Positions 37,095 to 46,327 of a DNA stretch of 64,000 nt are shown piece after piece. The DNA lies in contig JAQAZG010000005.1 in the NCBI GenBank assembly GCA_027864655.1, forward strand, positions 152,591 through 216,590, given 5' to 3'. The notes below the pieces were generated by a model. That model saw only the letters and a program-made list of their open reading frames with translations, did not search any database and was not told the DNA's origin. Source of the stretch: Oleispirillum naphthae (GTDB lineage Bacteria; Pseudomonadota; Alphaproteobacteria; Rhodospirillales; Rhodospirillaceae). A program made the translations under genes and the position numbers. Numbering within the stretch: the first letter of the stretch is position 1; each line of letters starts with the position of its first letter.

Positions 37095-38741
37095 ATGGGT
37101 GGTGCGGACACCGAACGCGAGGAGATGGAGTTCGACGTGCTGGTCGTCGGCGGCGGCCCGGCGGGCCTGGCCGCGGCGATCCGCCTGCGGCAGAAGGCTG
37201 CCGCGGCGGGGCGCGCGCTTTCCGTCTGCGTCGTCGAGAAGGGTTCGGAGATCGGCGCGCACATCCTTTCCGGCGCGGTGATCGAGACCCGGGCGCTGGA
37301 CGAGCTGATCCCGGACTGGAAAGCCAGGGGCGCGCCGGTGGGCACGCCGGTCTCCGAGGACCGCTTCCTCTTCCTCACCGAAACCCGCGCGCTGCCCCTG
37401 CCGACGCCGCCGACGATGCACAACGCGGGCAACACCGTGGCGAGCCTCGGCAATCTCTGCCGCTGGCTGGCGCAGCAGGCGGAGGAACTGGGGGCCGACG
37501 TCTTCCCCGGATTCGCCGCCGCCGCGCCGCTGGTCGAGGACGGCCGCGTCGTCGGCGTCGCCACCGGCGACATGGGGCTTTTGGCCGATGGGCAGCCGGG
37601 GCCGAGCTTCCAGCCCGGGGCGAACCTGCGCGCCCGCGTCACCCTGGTGGCGGAGGGCTGCCGCGGCTCCCTGGCGGAGGAGCTGATCGCCCGCTACCGC
37701 CTGGATGCGGGCAGGCAGCCGCAGACCTACGGCCTCGGCGTCAAGGAACTGTGGGACATCGACCCGGCGCGCCACAAGCCGGGCCTGGTGGTGCACAGCG
37801 TCGGCTGGCCGCTTTCCGCCGACGTCTACGGCGGCTCCTTCGTCTATCATGCGGAGGCCGGGCAGGTGGCGATCGGCTTCGTCGTCGGCCTGGACTACCG
37901 CAATCCCTACCTTTCGCCGTTCGAGGAATTCCAGCGCTTCAAGACCCACCCGGCGATCCGCGGCATGCTGGAGGGCGGCAAGCGCGTCGGCTTCGGCGCG
38001 CGGGCGCTCGCCGAGGGCGGCTGGCAGGCGCTGCCGAAGCTCACCTTCCCCGGCGGCGCGCTGATCGGCGACTGCGCGGGCTTCGTCAACGTGCCGAAGG
38101 TGAAGGGCACCCACACCGCGATGATGAGCGGCATCCTCGCCGCCGACGCGGCGTTCGCCGCGCTCGCCGCCGCGCCGGAGGATGCGCGCGGCGTGACGCC
38201 GGAGCGCTATCCGATGCTGGTGGAGGACTCCTGGATCGCCGCGGAGCTGAAGGCGGTGCGCAACATCCGCCCGGCGTTCCGCTGGGGGTTGTGGGGCGGC
38301 ATGGCGTATGCCGCGCTCGATGCCTATGTCTTGCGGGGGATGGCGCCCTGGACGCTCGGCCACCATGCCGACAACGAATGCCTGATCCCGGCGCGAAAGG
38401 CGCGCCCCATCGCCTATCCGAAACCCGACGGGGTGCTCACCTTCGACCGCGCGTCGTCGGTCTACCTCGCCAACACCACCCACGACGAGGCGCAGCCGGT
38501 GCATCTGCGCCTGGCCGATCAGGAGGTTCCCGTTGCCCACAACCTGGCGGTTTTCGACGGTCCGGAGGAGCGCTATTGCCCGGTCGGCGTCTACGAGTTC
38601 GACCGCGGCGAAACGCCGCGCCTGCGCATCAACGCCTCCAACTGCGTGCACTGCAAAACCTGCGACATCAAGGACCCCCGCCGCAACATCCGCTGGACGG
38701 TGCCGGAAGGCGGCAGCGGCCCGAATTATCCCAACATGTGA
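37095..38741 (+). CDS. etfD: Electron transfer flavoprotein-ubiquinone oxidoreductase
   Basis: The 548-residue product opens with the FAD-binding motif FDVLVVGGGPAGLAAAIRLR. It continues with IGAHILSGAVIETRALDELI and the ubiquinone/FAD domain (GVKELWDIDPARHKPGLVVH; GDCAGFVNVPKVKGTHTAM). It ends with a ferredoxin-like [4Fe-4S] part, RYCPVGVYEFD then NCVHCKTCDIKDPRRNIRWT. It passes electrons from ETF (fatty-acid and amino-acid dehydrogenases) to ubiquinone at the inner membrane. AAGGACG precedes the ATG. The etfAB genes are not in the window. Confidence 0.95.
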   Translation: MGGADTEREEMEFDVLVVGGGPAGLAAAIRLRQKAAAAGRALSVCVVEKGSEIGAHILSGAVIETRALDELIPDWKARGAPVGTPVSEDRFLFLTETRALPLPTPPTMHNAGNTVASLGNLCRWLAQQAEELGADVFPGFAAAAPLVEDGRVVGVATGDMGLLADGQPGPSFQPGANLRARVTLVAEGCRGSLAEELIARYRLDAGRQPQTYGLGVKELWDIDPARHKPGLVVHSVGWPLSADVYGGSFVYHAEAGQVAIGFVVGLDYRNPYLSPFEEFQRFKTHPAIRGMLEGGKRVGFGARALAEGGWQALPKLTFPGGALIGDCAGFVNVPKVKGTHTAMMSGILAADAAFAALAAAPEDARGVTPERYPMLVEDSWIAAELKAVRNIRPAFRWGLWGGMAYAALDAYVLRGMAPWTLGHHADNECLIPARKARPIAYPKPDGVLTFDRASSVYLANTTHDEAQPVHLRLADQEVPVAHNLAVFDGPEERYCPVGVYEFDRGETPRLRINASNCVHCKTCDIKDPRRNIRWTVPEGGSGPNYPNM

Positions 38742-38757
38742 GGCGGTGCGGACGGCG

Positions 38758-40479
38758 ATGGCGAAACATGTGCGTCTGTGGCGGGGACTGGCCTTCGGCG
38801 GCGCGCTGATCCTCGCGGGCTGCGCGGCGGCCGACAGCGGCGCGAAGGATTCCGTCTCCGTTCCCGCGGCGGCGGAGTCCGGAAGCGGCGGTTTCGGCGC
38901 GTACCTGGCGGCGCACGCGGCGCGCCTGCGCGACGACGTGGGCGGCGCCTCGGACCATCTGTCGCGCACCCTGGAAAGCGATCCCGGCAATCTCGAGGTG
39001 CTGCGCCTTTCGCTGGTCTACGCCACCGCCGACGGCCGCTTCGACGCCGCGGCGTCGGCGGCGCGCGCCATCGCCGCGGCCAAGCCCGGCGACATCATGG
39101 CGGGCTACGTTCTGGCGGCGGAGGCGGCGCGCGGCGGCGACTGGGCGGCGGCGGACGCGCGGCTCGCGGCGATTCCGGAAAACAACCTCAACGCCCTGCT
39201 CGGCCCGCTCCTGAAGGCCTGGGTGGCGGCGGGCCGGGGCGATGCCGGCGGCGCGCTCGCGCGCCTTGCGCCGCTCGCCGCGAAAAAGGCGTTCCTGCCG
39301 GTGCACGATTTCCACGCCGCGCTGATCTGCGACCTCGCCGGGCGCGACGCGCAGGCGGAAGGCTTCTACGAAAAGACCCTGGCGGGCGAGGGCGGCCGCT
39401 CCATCCACGCATTGCAGGCGGCGGGCCGATTCTTCAACCGCACCGGCAAGCCGGCGCGCACCGCGGCGCTGCTGGCGGCCTACGCCGCCGAACACGGCGA
39501 GGCGGCGCTCACCGAGGCGCTGCGCCTCCGCCTGGTGGAGAAGAAGGCGGCGGAGCGAGTGGCCCCGAACGCGGCGGCGGGCATGGGCGAGGCGTTCTTC
39601 AGCGTCTCCTCCTCGCTCACCAACACCGACACCTGGGAGGTCACCCTGGCGCTGGGGCAGCTTGCGCTGCGCCTCGACCCCGGTCTCGACCTGGCGCGGG
39701 TGCTGGTGGGCGAGCTGTTCGAGGGGCACGAAGACTACGCGCGCGCCAATGCCGCCTATGCGGCGATCGCCGCGGACTCCGTGGTCGCCTATTCGGTGCG
39801 CCTGCGCATCGCCAAGAACCTGGAGCGCATGGAGCGCCGGGACGAGGCGGCGCGCGAACTCACCGGCCTCGCCGCGGCCTTTCCGGCGCGGCCGGAACCC
39901 CTGATCGAACTCGGCGATCTCTACCGCGGCCAGTCGCGCTATGCCGAGGCGGTCGCCGCCTACGACGGCGCGATGACCCGCATCCCGAAGCTCGACAAGC
40001 GTCACTGGGTGCTGTTCTACACCCGCGGCATCTCGCTCGAACGCTCCAACCAATGGCCGCGCGCCGAGGCCGACTTCCTCGCCGCGCTGAAGCTCGAGCC
40101 GGAGCAGCCGCTGGTGCTCAACTACCTCGGCTATTCCTGGCTCGACAAGGGCATGCACCTCGACGAGGCGCAGCAGATGATCGAGAAGGCGGTGGCGCAG
40201 CGGCCGCGCGACGGCTACATCGTCGATAGCCTGGGCTGGGCGCACTACCAGCGCGGCAACTACGCCGCGGCGGTGAAGCACCTGGAGCAGGCGGTGGTGC
40301 TGGTGGCCGACGACCCGACGATCAACGACCACCTGGGCGACGCCTACTGGCGGGTCGGGCGGCGGCTGGAGGCGCGCTACCAGTGGCAGCGCGCGCTCAC
40401 CCTCGACCCCGAAGACAAGCAGGCCGAGGAACTGCGCGGCAAGCTCGCGAACGGCCTGCCGCCGACGCTGCAACCCTGA
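38758..40479 (+). CDS. TPR-repeat lipoprotein
   Basis: The 573-residue product has a lipoprotein signal (RGLAFGGALILAGCAAA, Cys at 22). It continues with many TPR-like helix pairs: AAHAARLRDDVGGASDHLSR, PLIELGDLYRGQSRYAEAVA, PLVLNYLGYSWLDKGMHLDE, DSLGWAHYQRGNYAAAVKHL and HLGDAYWRVGRRLEARYQWQ. It is of the type often annotated as tetratricopeptide lipoprotein next to ispE in alphaproteobacteria. It probably scaffolds protein complexes at the outer or inner membrane facing the periplasm. It starts 16 bases after etfD. Confidence 0.85.
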   Translation: MAKHVRLWRGLAFGGALILAGCAAADSGAKDSVSVPAAAESGSGGFGAYLAAHAARLRDDVGGASDHLSRTLESDPGNLEVLRLSLVYATADGRFDAAASAARAIAAAKPGDIMAGYVLAAEAARGGDWAAADARLAAIPENNLNALLGPLLKAWVAAGRGDAGGALARLAPLAAKKAFLPVHDFHAALICDLAGRDAQAEGFYEKTLAGEGGRSIHALQAAGRFFNRTGKPARTAALLAAYAAEHGEAALTEALRLRLVEKKAAERVAPNAAAGMGEAFFSVSSSLTNTDTWEVTLALGQLALRLDPGLDLARVLVGELFEGHEDYARANAAYAAIAADSVVAYSVRLRIAKNLERMERRDEAARELTGLAAAFPARPEPLIELGDLYRGQSRYAEAVAAYDGAMTRIPKLDKRHWVLFYTRGISLERSNQWPRAEADFLAALKLEPEQPLVLNYLGYSWLDKGMHLDEAQQMIEKAVAQRPRDGYIVDSLGWAHYQRGNYAAAVKHLEQAVVLVADDPTINDHLGDAYWRVGRRLEARYQWQRALTLDPEDKQAEELRGKLANGLPPTLQP

Positions 40480-40498
40480 AGACGGACCGGCCCTCGCG

Positions 40499-41437
40499 AT
40501 GACCTATCCTCCTCCCCCTCCGCGCGCGCACTCCCCCGGCCAGGCCTTCGAGACCGAGGCCCCGGCCAAGCTCAACCTCTATCTCCACGTGCTGGCGCGG
40601 CGGCCCGACGGCTACCACGACCTCGCCAGCCTGGTCGCCTTCGCCGACCTCGCCGACACCGTGCACGCCGCCCCGGCGGCGGCGTTCGGCTTCGCCGCCA
40701 CCGGGCCGATGGCCGCGGCGCTCGGCGAGGATATGGAGGCCAACCTCTGCGTCCGCGCCGCGCGCGGCCTCGCCGCCCTGCTCGGGCGCGAGCCCGCGGT
40801 GGCGCTCACCCTGGTGAAGCGCCTGCCGGTGGCTTCCGGCATCGGCGGCGGCTCGGCGGATGCGGCGGCGACGCTGCGCGTGCTCACCCGCTTCTGGGGG
40901 GCGGAGCCGGAGGGACTGGCCGAGCTTGCCGCCTCTCTCGGCGCCGACGTTCCGGCGTGCCTGCGCGGCGTCGCCGCCGAGATCTTCTCCATCGGCGAGG
41001 AGGTGCGCCCGGTGCCGCCGCTCCCCGCCGCCGCGGTGGTGCTGGTCAACCCCGGCGTGCCCTTGCCCACCGCGCGGGTGTTCCGCGAGTGGGGCGGCCC
41101 CGGCACGCCGCCGCCGCCATGGCTCGCCCCGCCGCACGCCGCGGCGCTCGCCGCCAGCCTGATGAAGCGGCGCAACGACCTGACCGAGGCGGCGCTGAAG
41201 CAGGTGCCGGAAATCGCCGAGGTGCTCGCCGCGCTGTCGGCGCGGCCCGACTGCCTGCTCGCGCGGATGTCGGGCTCGGGGGCCACCTGCTTCGGCCTGT
41301 TCGAGAACGCTGACGTGGCCGCCGCGGCGGCGGAGGTGATGCAGGCGACGCACCCCACCTGGTGGGTGCGCGCCGCCCGCCTGCTGGAGTCGCCCCCCGC
41401 GGTGCGCCTCGCCGGGGCGGAGCCGCCCGCGGCCTGA
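40499..41437 (+). CDS. ispE: 4-diphosphocytidyl-2-C-methyl-D-erythritol kinase
   Basis: The 312-residue GHMP kinase has the motif EAPAKLNLYLHVLARRPDGY (about 20-39) with the catalytic Lys region, and the ATP loop PVASGIGGGSADAAATLRVL (about 112-131). The C-terminal motif ARMSGSGATCFGLFENADVA completes it. It performs the ATP-dependent step of the MEP isoprenoid pathway. It follows the TPR gene by 19 bases and ends before the tRNA-Gln promoter, the last clearly core protein gene on this side. Confidence 0.94.
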   Translation: MTYPPPPPRAHSPGQAFETEAPAKLNLYLHVLARRPDGYHDLASLVAFADLADTVHAAPAAAFGFAATGPMAAALGEDMEANLCVRAARGLAALLGREPAVALTLVKRLPVASGIGGGSADAAATLRVLTRFWGAEPEGLAELAASLGADVPACLRGVAAEIFSIGEEVRPVPPLPAAAVVLVNPGVPLPTARVFREWGGPGTPPPPWLAPPHAAALAASLMKRRNDLTEAALKQVPEIAEVLAALSARPDCLLARMSGSGATCFGLFENADVAAAAAEVMQATHPTWWVRAARLLESPPAVRLAGAEPPAA

Positions 41438-41443
41438 GGGGCC

Positions 41444-41472
41444 TTGTCTCCCCGCGCGAAGTAGCGTACAAG
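41444..41472 (+). promoter_or_regulatory. Likely promoter of tRNA-Gln
   Basis: TTGTCT (41444-41449) and TACAAG (41467-41472) are separated by 17 bases and lie 34 bases upstream of the tRNA 5' end. A small hairpin (CCCGCG/CGCGGG) is between. Confidence 0.5.
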
Positions 41473-41506
41473 AGGCTCCCTTTTTCCCCGCGTTCCGCGG
41501 GTCTGC

Positions 41507-41581
41507 TGGGGCGTCGCCAAGCGGTAAGGCAGCGGTTTTTGGTACCGCCATACGCAGGTTCGAATCCTGCCGCCCCAGCCA
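41507..41581 (+). tRNA. tRNA-Gln (anticodon TTG)
   Basis: The acceptor stem TGGGGCG (41507-41513) pairs with CGCCCCA (41571-41577), followed by discriminator G and an encoded CCA (41579-41581). The D arm GCCAAGCGGTAAGGC, the anticodon arm with 7-nt loop TTTTGGT between GCGGT and ACCGC, and the T arm GCAGGTTCGAATCCTGC are all present. The anticodon is TTG, reading CAA and CAG codons. The gene marks the boundary of a large accessory region that begins 35 bases downstream. Confidence 0.97.
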
Positions 41582-41616
41582 ATCCTCACCCCACCCGCGC
41601 TACGCTTCTCCGCAAC

Positions 41617-41700
41617 TGTCGGAAGTAGCTAACGATGAGACTCGGTAGCTAAGGATGGGAATCCGCACTTAACGATGAGACTGCGGATTCGTTAACCATC
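41617..41700 (+). mobile_element. Candidate end of a Tn7-like transposon (TnsB-type repeats)
   Basis: The terminus TGTCGG at 41617 is followed by three motifs of form TAA(C/G)GATG(A/G)GA, with their T at 41630, 41650 and 41670, that is exactly 20 bases apart. An inverted pair AATCCGCA/TGCGGATT (41660-41667 and 41682-41689) brackets the third, and a reversed CGTTAA follows at 41690. TGT termini with evenly spaced repeats are typical of TnsB-bound ends. The genes tniQ, tnsA, tnsB and tnsC lie 12-17 kb to the right. The partner end was not found in the window. Confidence 0.6.
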
Positions 41701-41961
41701 TGAAAATGCGATATTCCACACGCGGACGAAAAATTGGAGTCGGACTGTTTCTGCGTTCCGCTATCATCGGCTGTCGGAACTTTGCCGGAGCTGTTAGCCC
41801 GTCTTATTCACGAAGGAGCTGGGATGTCTGCCTGCGAGAGGGTGTGGGTAAAGGGCATCCCGCCGGAACAGGGTTCAGCGTGGGGGCTTCGGGTTTGAGG
41901 TTGCGGACGGGCGGGGTGGTTGGGGGCGATGAATATCCCAGCGATCACCGGCCGATTGGCA
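41701..41961. other. Non-coding stretch inside the transposon end
   Basis: No convincing gene is visible. A plus-strand open frame across it is Arg- and Gly-rich, lacks a ribosome site and continues over the antisense of a transposase remnant. The stretch CCCGTCTTATTCACGAAGGA (near 41792-41811) looks like it could be insertion-sequence flank, but I cannot assign it. Confidence 0.4.
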
Positions 41962-42108
41962 TCAGGGCGATGGTGACATGGCAGATGATGTGGCGTCGGG
42001 GCACGCTGCGGCGAAGGCGATGCGAACGCGGGCGGCGGTTTTGATGATCCGGGCCCCCAGCTTCAGCAGGTGCAGGCGGAATGTGTCGAATAAGCGGAAG
42101 CTGGCCGC
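41962..42108 (-). pseudogene. 3' remnant of an IS1380-like transposase
   Basis: Reading the minus strand from just after the DndC-like stop, the frame gives FRLFDTFRLHLLKLGARIIK, then TAARVRIAFAAACPDATSSA, then a stop at 41962. The pattern RLHLxKxGARxxxxAxRVRxxxxxxCP is the C-terminal end of IS1380-family transposases. There is no start, no ribosome site and no upstream part, so only about 48 codons remain. It directly abuts the stop codon of the DndC-like gene, which suggests an old insertion or deletion at the cargo edge. Confidence 0.5.
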
Positions 42109-42945
42109 TTACTTATGGCAAGCGAGGCAGACTTTCGTCTTGCCGTACAGTTCGTCGATATCAAGCGGCTCGGGCTGCGGTCTCAGCGGATTGGGCTGCT
42201 TCCTGGAGCGCATTCGAACTACCCGGCGTTCGTGATCGACGCGGATCGCTGCGATACGCTCCGGCTGTGCCAATTCCTCCAATGACTCGCCCAGACTCCA
42301 GGTGAAGGGAGAGCCATGGCTCAACGCGGTTTTCTCGTAGCTCTTGGCCTCCTCGAATGCCTCGGGATGCTGTTCGAGCAACCGCACCCATTCGATCTTC
42401 TGCTGGAAGAAGCAGAAGGTGCAGCCCGAGCGAGACCGCCAGGCATAGTATCTGGGGAGCCCCAGGCCGGACGCTTCGAGAATCTCCAGCACACCCGCCT
42501 TGTCGATTCCAGCCTCCTTGAATGGGAGCCGGATAGTTAGCCCTTTTTGCGTCGCCGTGTAGCCCTCCCGATATTCCTCGTCGGCCCGGATCGCTACATA
42601 GCTGACGATCTGCTGCCCGGCCTGCAAGAGTGGCTTCAACCAAGCTTCAAAGGGACGAAGCTTGAGCTGCCGCGTACACCAGCGGGTCTGTGGCGAAGGC
42701 AGGAAATCATTGTAACGCTTCAGCCAGAAGTCAAAGTCGCGGTCCGGGTTGAGCCGCAGAATCGCCTTGCCTAGAAAGCCTTCAAGCTTGCCTAGAAACT
42801 CATAAACTTCCGGCAGTTCTTTGCCTGTGTCGGTGAAGAAATACTCGATATCGAGGTCGGGGTAATTCTGGCGCATGTATACGGCTAGGGCCGCACTATC
42901 CTTTCCGCCAGACAGACCAAGGACGTGTTTCATATTATTCAGCAT
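42109..42945 (-). CDS. DndC-like PAPS-reductase-family protein (PP-loop)
   Basis: The 278-residue product has the PP-loop HVLGLSGGKDSAALAVYMRQ at its start. It continues with IEYFFTDTGKELPEVYEFLG, the Cys segment RWCTRQLKLRPFEAWLKPLL, a CxxC pair in SRSGCTFCFFQQKIEWVRLL, and a terminal CLACHK. This is the adenosine nucleotide hydrolase-like fold of PAPS reductase, DndC and SspD. In phosphorothioation such proteins activate DNA phosphate and hold a [4Fe-4S] cluster. It overlaps the end of the large ATPase gene, so the two are coupled. The start is ATG 42945 or 42933. It is shorter than classical DndC (about 500 residues), so substrate is inferred. Confidence 0.75.
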   Translation of the reverse strand: MLNNMKHVLGLSGGKDSAALAVYMRQNYPDLDIEYFFTDTGKELPEVYEFLGKLEGFLGKAILRLNPDRDFDFWLKRYNDFLPSPQTRWCTRQLKLRPFEAWLKPLLQAGQQIVSYVAIRADEEYREGYTATQKGLTIRLPFKEAGIDKAGVLEILEASGLGLPRYYAWRSRSGCTFCFFQQKIEWVRLLEQHPEAFEEAKSYEKTALSHGSPFTWSLGESLEELAQPERIAAIRVDHERRVVRMRSRKQPNPLRPQPEPLDIDELYGKTKVCLACHK

Positions 42946-45900
42946 GGCACGACGCCTTGCAGGAAGGATTCTCGCACGCCGTCTCGCCTTCGCCCAGATA
43001 CCGGGCACTCATTTCGGCTAGAGCCGCAAGGATGACGTTGCGCCGCCGCGTATCGGTGCCGGCAAGCGCGTACTCCACGCGACCGATCAGGTCATTGACC
43101 GCCGCGCGATCAGCATCCGTTATGGCGAACTCGCCGGAAACCGGGGTTGGGCGGCCCTCCCGTCCGACGACAACGGCCATCGCAAGCCGCTTGTCGGGCC
43201 GCCCCTTCACTCGTGCGAAGGCTTCGGCACGAATGAACTTCTGCGCTAGGTCGGAAATCTCGATGCCGGCCTGATCGAGGTCGGCATCCACCCAATCTCG
43301 CGGCGGCTTGTTGGCGGCGAGACTCGCGATCTCCTCCATGCCCTTGTCGCCTCCTGCGAAGGTGGCGAGACGACCGACGAAGGCGTTGAGCCTGAAGTCC
43401 CCTGTTAACTGCTGAATGTTCTTCGCCCTTGAACGCAACTCGGTGAGCGCCTGGGAGGACGAGTTCGGAACCCCCAGCTCGGCGAGCATCATCTCTTGCA
43501 GGCGGGCAAGCATGTCCGCGTAGGCTTTGGTCAACTCCTGAAGGCCGTCGCGAATCCGCATGATCACTGTGTCGATCTCGGCGTCCGGTCGATCGGCGCC
43601 GCTGCCGAAGACGCTCGGGATATCGTCGAAGAGAAATTTGTTCGGGTCCGACGCCTGCTTGAAGAGTGAACGGACCTGAACGGCATTGGCCGATAGGCGT
43701 GCCGTGCGCTTGGTCCAGGGCTGCAAGCGTTCGTGAATGCCGACAAGGCCGCGCGCGACATTGATCGGCTCAAGATGCACGAGGCGATTTTTTCCATCGA
43801 TCTCGCGCACGATCGCGGCGAGATCGGACAGGGTGCGACGCGACAAAACGGACAACTCCATCCAGCGGACCTGGATCGACGCGGCATCCGTCGCGAGATA
43901 ATCGACATCGATATCCGAAAAGCGCGCCTGAAAAAAACCGTCGCGGTAGATCGCGAGCCGATCCCGCCGGGCGAGAAGAAGGGCAACACCCAGGATCGGC
44001 AAAAGCCCCTGTTTGATCCCGTAAGGCGGTCGGCTCCAGAGCGCGAACAGTTCGGCCATGCCGACCGTACGTCGCGCATTGCTTTCGAGGAAAGTGACGG
44101 CCATTGTCCATGCTGGGAGCAATCCGCACGGGTCGTTGGCTTCCGTAGGCGCGATGAAACGCCATTTATCGGACGCGAGCCCGTACAGCCCCGCCTTCAA
44201 AAGGATGGAGTCGAACAGTCCTCCCTCGGCCGGGTAACCGTTGATCCCGAGGCGCTCCTCTCCTTCGCGCTCGACCATCAGCTTGAGCAACGCTTTTTGG
44301 GCCGCGACGGCATTCGACGATGGCGATTGCCGGTTTACCAGTTCGTTCGGAAGCCTCGGCGCCAAGGCATACCGCGCATCCGCGATATCGGACGCAAGGC
44401 CGTTCAGTTCCGAATAGGAATAGCGGACGGGATAGGTGCCACGCCGATACCAATCCGCAGTTTCGAACATCTTTCCGAGGTCCGATTCCAGCCGGGCGCG
44501 GATATCGGCAAGGCGGGCTGATACCTCGCGCCGGGCAACGGGATCGCTGCGGAGTTCCGTTCGCTCCTCGACGATCTTGCTCATGGCAAGGAATTCACGG
44601 GCGAACTGGATGACCTGCCAAGATGCCGAGGAAAGACCGATGACCACCTCGCCCTCGGCGGCTTCGGCCGCCTCGAGGCACATCTGCGCGGCTTTCGATT
44701 TGGTCTCGTTGGCGGTCGGAATGACCAGAAGGAACCGTCCGGTCGCGCCGTCGTTCCCGGCATCAACTGCGATGCGGTCGGACAGTTCCGCCAAAGGGAC
44801 AAAATCGACATCGAACCATCGGAAGGCGCCGGTCGCGTGGTAATGTCGCTTGGCAAGAAGCGGCTGCAAGCCTGCCAGCGTTCTCAACTCGCGAAAATTG
44901 ACAGCCGGGATGGTGGAAAGCTCCTCGGAAAGCGCCTGATCAATGTCAAAATCGCTTCCGGCATAGATGGCGTAGGCGTCGAGGTGTTTGCGATAGACGA
45001 TCAACGACCATCGTTGAAGATCGTCAAGGGCTTTGTCGGCGGCGGTCGGCCCGTCTCCCGCACAGGTCGCAAGCACCTTCGGTGTTGCGGCTAGCCCCGA
45101 GCGCTCGCGGAACAGGTCGAGGAGCGCGATAGTCTTGAGAATCCGGACGTGAACACCGGACGCGCCGATTGTTTCGCCGCGTTCGATCACTTCGACGGCC
45201 ATTGACCAGCGGTGGCCGTCGGGCGAGGCGAGGATTGCCGGTTCAAGGTTGGTTCGCAGATAATCCCAAAGGCGATCCGGCGCGAAAACGTCGCCGTCGT
45301 CCGCGTTGCGCAAAAAATCTTGGAAGCCGAACGGCTCCGCCGAATTGAGGAACCCGAAGAGGCTGCGCTGGTTCTGCCCGAACCGCCGCCGCGAAATGGG
45401 ACCAAGCATGCAGGCGACGATGGGATGGAGCGGCCAGCACCGTTCGAGCGTTATGGCGATGTCGGCTGCGGCACCGGGGCGGCCCGATCGAACCGCTTCA
45501 GCGGCGCTCAAACTGGCCTGCGACGGCTGCTTCGAGTGGTGGTCGGAGTGAATCGCGCGCGTGAGCAGGTCGAGTTGCTCGTCGCCGGCCGTGTTCACGA
45601 CCAAATCAATGAAGCGCCCCTGGACTTTTGCCCACTCGTCCCGCAAATCCCGTGAAACGCGGGTTGCGTACTCGTCAAAGCCCTGGTGAAGAATGCCGAC
45701 AACAATCAGGCGTCCTTTGCTCCGCGCGGCAGATTCCGCGAGGCGTTGAAAGAGGAAAATGTCGTGGCCAGCTTGGGCGGCACCTTCAAGAAACTTGCCC
45801 ATTTCATCGAGGAAGAGGACCACGCCGCCATGCTGGTCCGGATTTTCGGCTGAGAGCTTCTCGACGACAGCGATCACCTTGTCGTCGGTCCATGGACCTA

Positions 45901-46327
45901 CGGCGCTCCTGGGGATGTGGTGGCTAGCGGCAAGCGCCGTGCCGATGACCTCCGAAGGCTCTGCCCGTTGGCCGACGACGGGAAGAATTCGCCACCCTTT
46001 GGCTTTGGGCGGCAAGGCCGCCCAAAGCGTTTCGACGACATCTTTGCCGATGGTCGCGACGGCTTCCTTTCTCAAGGCGGCATCGCCGTTAAGGGCGGCG
46101 CTGAGAGCAACCACCAAGCTCGACTTGCCGCTGCCATAGGGGCCGGTCCACGTAAATGCAGCGTGGCCGGTTTCGCCGACATGGCGGGCCATGGTCATCA
46201 GAACGTCGGCCGATGATCGCGGACATATGAACCCCTCAAGGGCTTTCGGGTCGCCGAGGTCGGTGTCGATCCGGATAGAACGCTGGAAACGACGGGTGAC
46301 ATGAACACGGTCGATCAAGCTCATCAT
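42935..46327 (-). CDS. Large P-loop ATPase of the DndC/DUF4007 cassette
   Basis: The 1130-residue protein has an N-terminal ATPase with Walker A FTWTGPYGSGKSSLVVALSA (about 58-77) and Walker B HGGVVLFLDEMGKFLEGAAQ (about 167-186). A long mainly helical remainder without recognised domain follows (QKALLKLMVEREGEERLGIN; ELTKAYADMLARLQEMMLAE). A Cys-rich tail (GEGETACENPSCKASCHAE) may bind metal. It overlaps DUF4007 upstream by four bases and the DndC-like gene downstream by about ten, so the three are translated together. The size and architecture recall defence ATPases such as BrxC/PglY or DndF-H partners, but no specific match was recognised. Confidence 0.7.
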   Translation of the reverse strand: MMSLIDRVHVTRRFQRSIRIDTDLGDPKALEGFICPRSSADVLMTMARHVGETGHAAFTWTGPYGSGKSSLVVALSAALNGDAALRKEAVATIGKDVVETLWAALPPKAKGWRILPVVGQRAEPSEVIGTALAASHHIPRSAVGPWTDDKVIAVVEKLSAENPDQHGGVVLFLDEMGKFLEGAAQAGHDIFLFQRLAESAARSKGRLIVVGILHQGFDEYATRVSRDLRDEWAKVQGRFIDLVVNTAGDEQLDLLTRAIHSDHHSKQPSQASLSAAEAVRSGRPGAAADIAITLERCWPLHPIVACMLGPISRRRFGQNQRSLFGFLNSAEPFGFQDFLRNADDGDVFAPDRLWDYLRTNLEPAILASPDGHRWSMAVEVIERGETIGASGVHVRILKTIALLDLFRERSGLAATPKVLATCAGDGPTAADKALDDLQRWSLIVYRKHLDAYAIYAGSDFDIDQALSEELSTIPAVNFRELRTLAGLQPLLAKRHYHATGAFRWFDVDFVPLAELSDRIAVDAGNDGATGRFLLVIPTANETKSKAAQMCLEAAEAAEGEVVIGLSSASWQVIQFAREFLAMSKIVEERTELRSDPVARREVSARLADIRARLESDLGKMFETADWYRRGTYPVRYSYSELNGLASDIADARYALAPRLPNELVNRQSPSSNAVAAQKALLKLMVEREGEERLGINGYPAEGGLFDSILLKAGLYGLASDKWRFIAPTEANDPCGLLPAWTMAVTFLESNARRTVGMAELFALWSRPPYGIKQGLLPILGVALLLARRDRLAIYRDGFFQARFSDIDVDYLATDAASIQVRWMELSVLSRRTLSDLAAIVREIDGKNRLVHLEPINVARGLVGIHERLQPWTKRTARLSANAVQVRSLFKQASDPNKFLFDDIPSVFGSGADRPDAEIDTVIMRIRDGLQELTKAYADMLARLQEMMLAELGVPNSSSQALTELRSRAKNIQQLTGDFRLNAFVGRLATFAGGDKGMEEIASLAANKPPRDWVDADLDQAGIEISDLAQKFIRAEAFARVKGRPDKRLAMAVVVGREGRPTPVSGEFAITDADRAAVNDLIGRVEYALAGTDTRRRNVILAALAEMSARYLGEGETACENPSCKASCHAE

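Noticed and set aside
41706..42044. 112-codon plus-strand frame after the transposon end
   Set aside because: It has no ribosome site or domain and its second half is antisense to the IS1380-like remnant.
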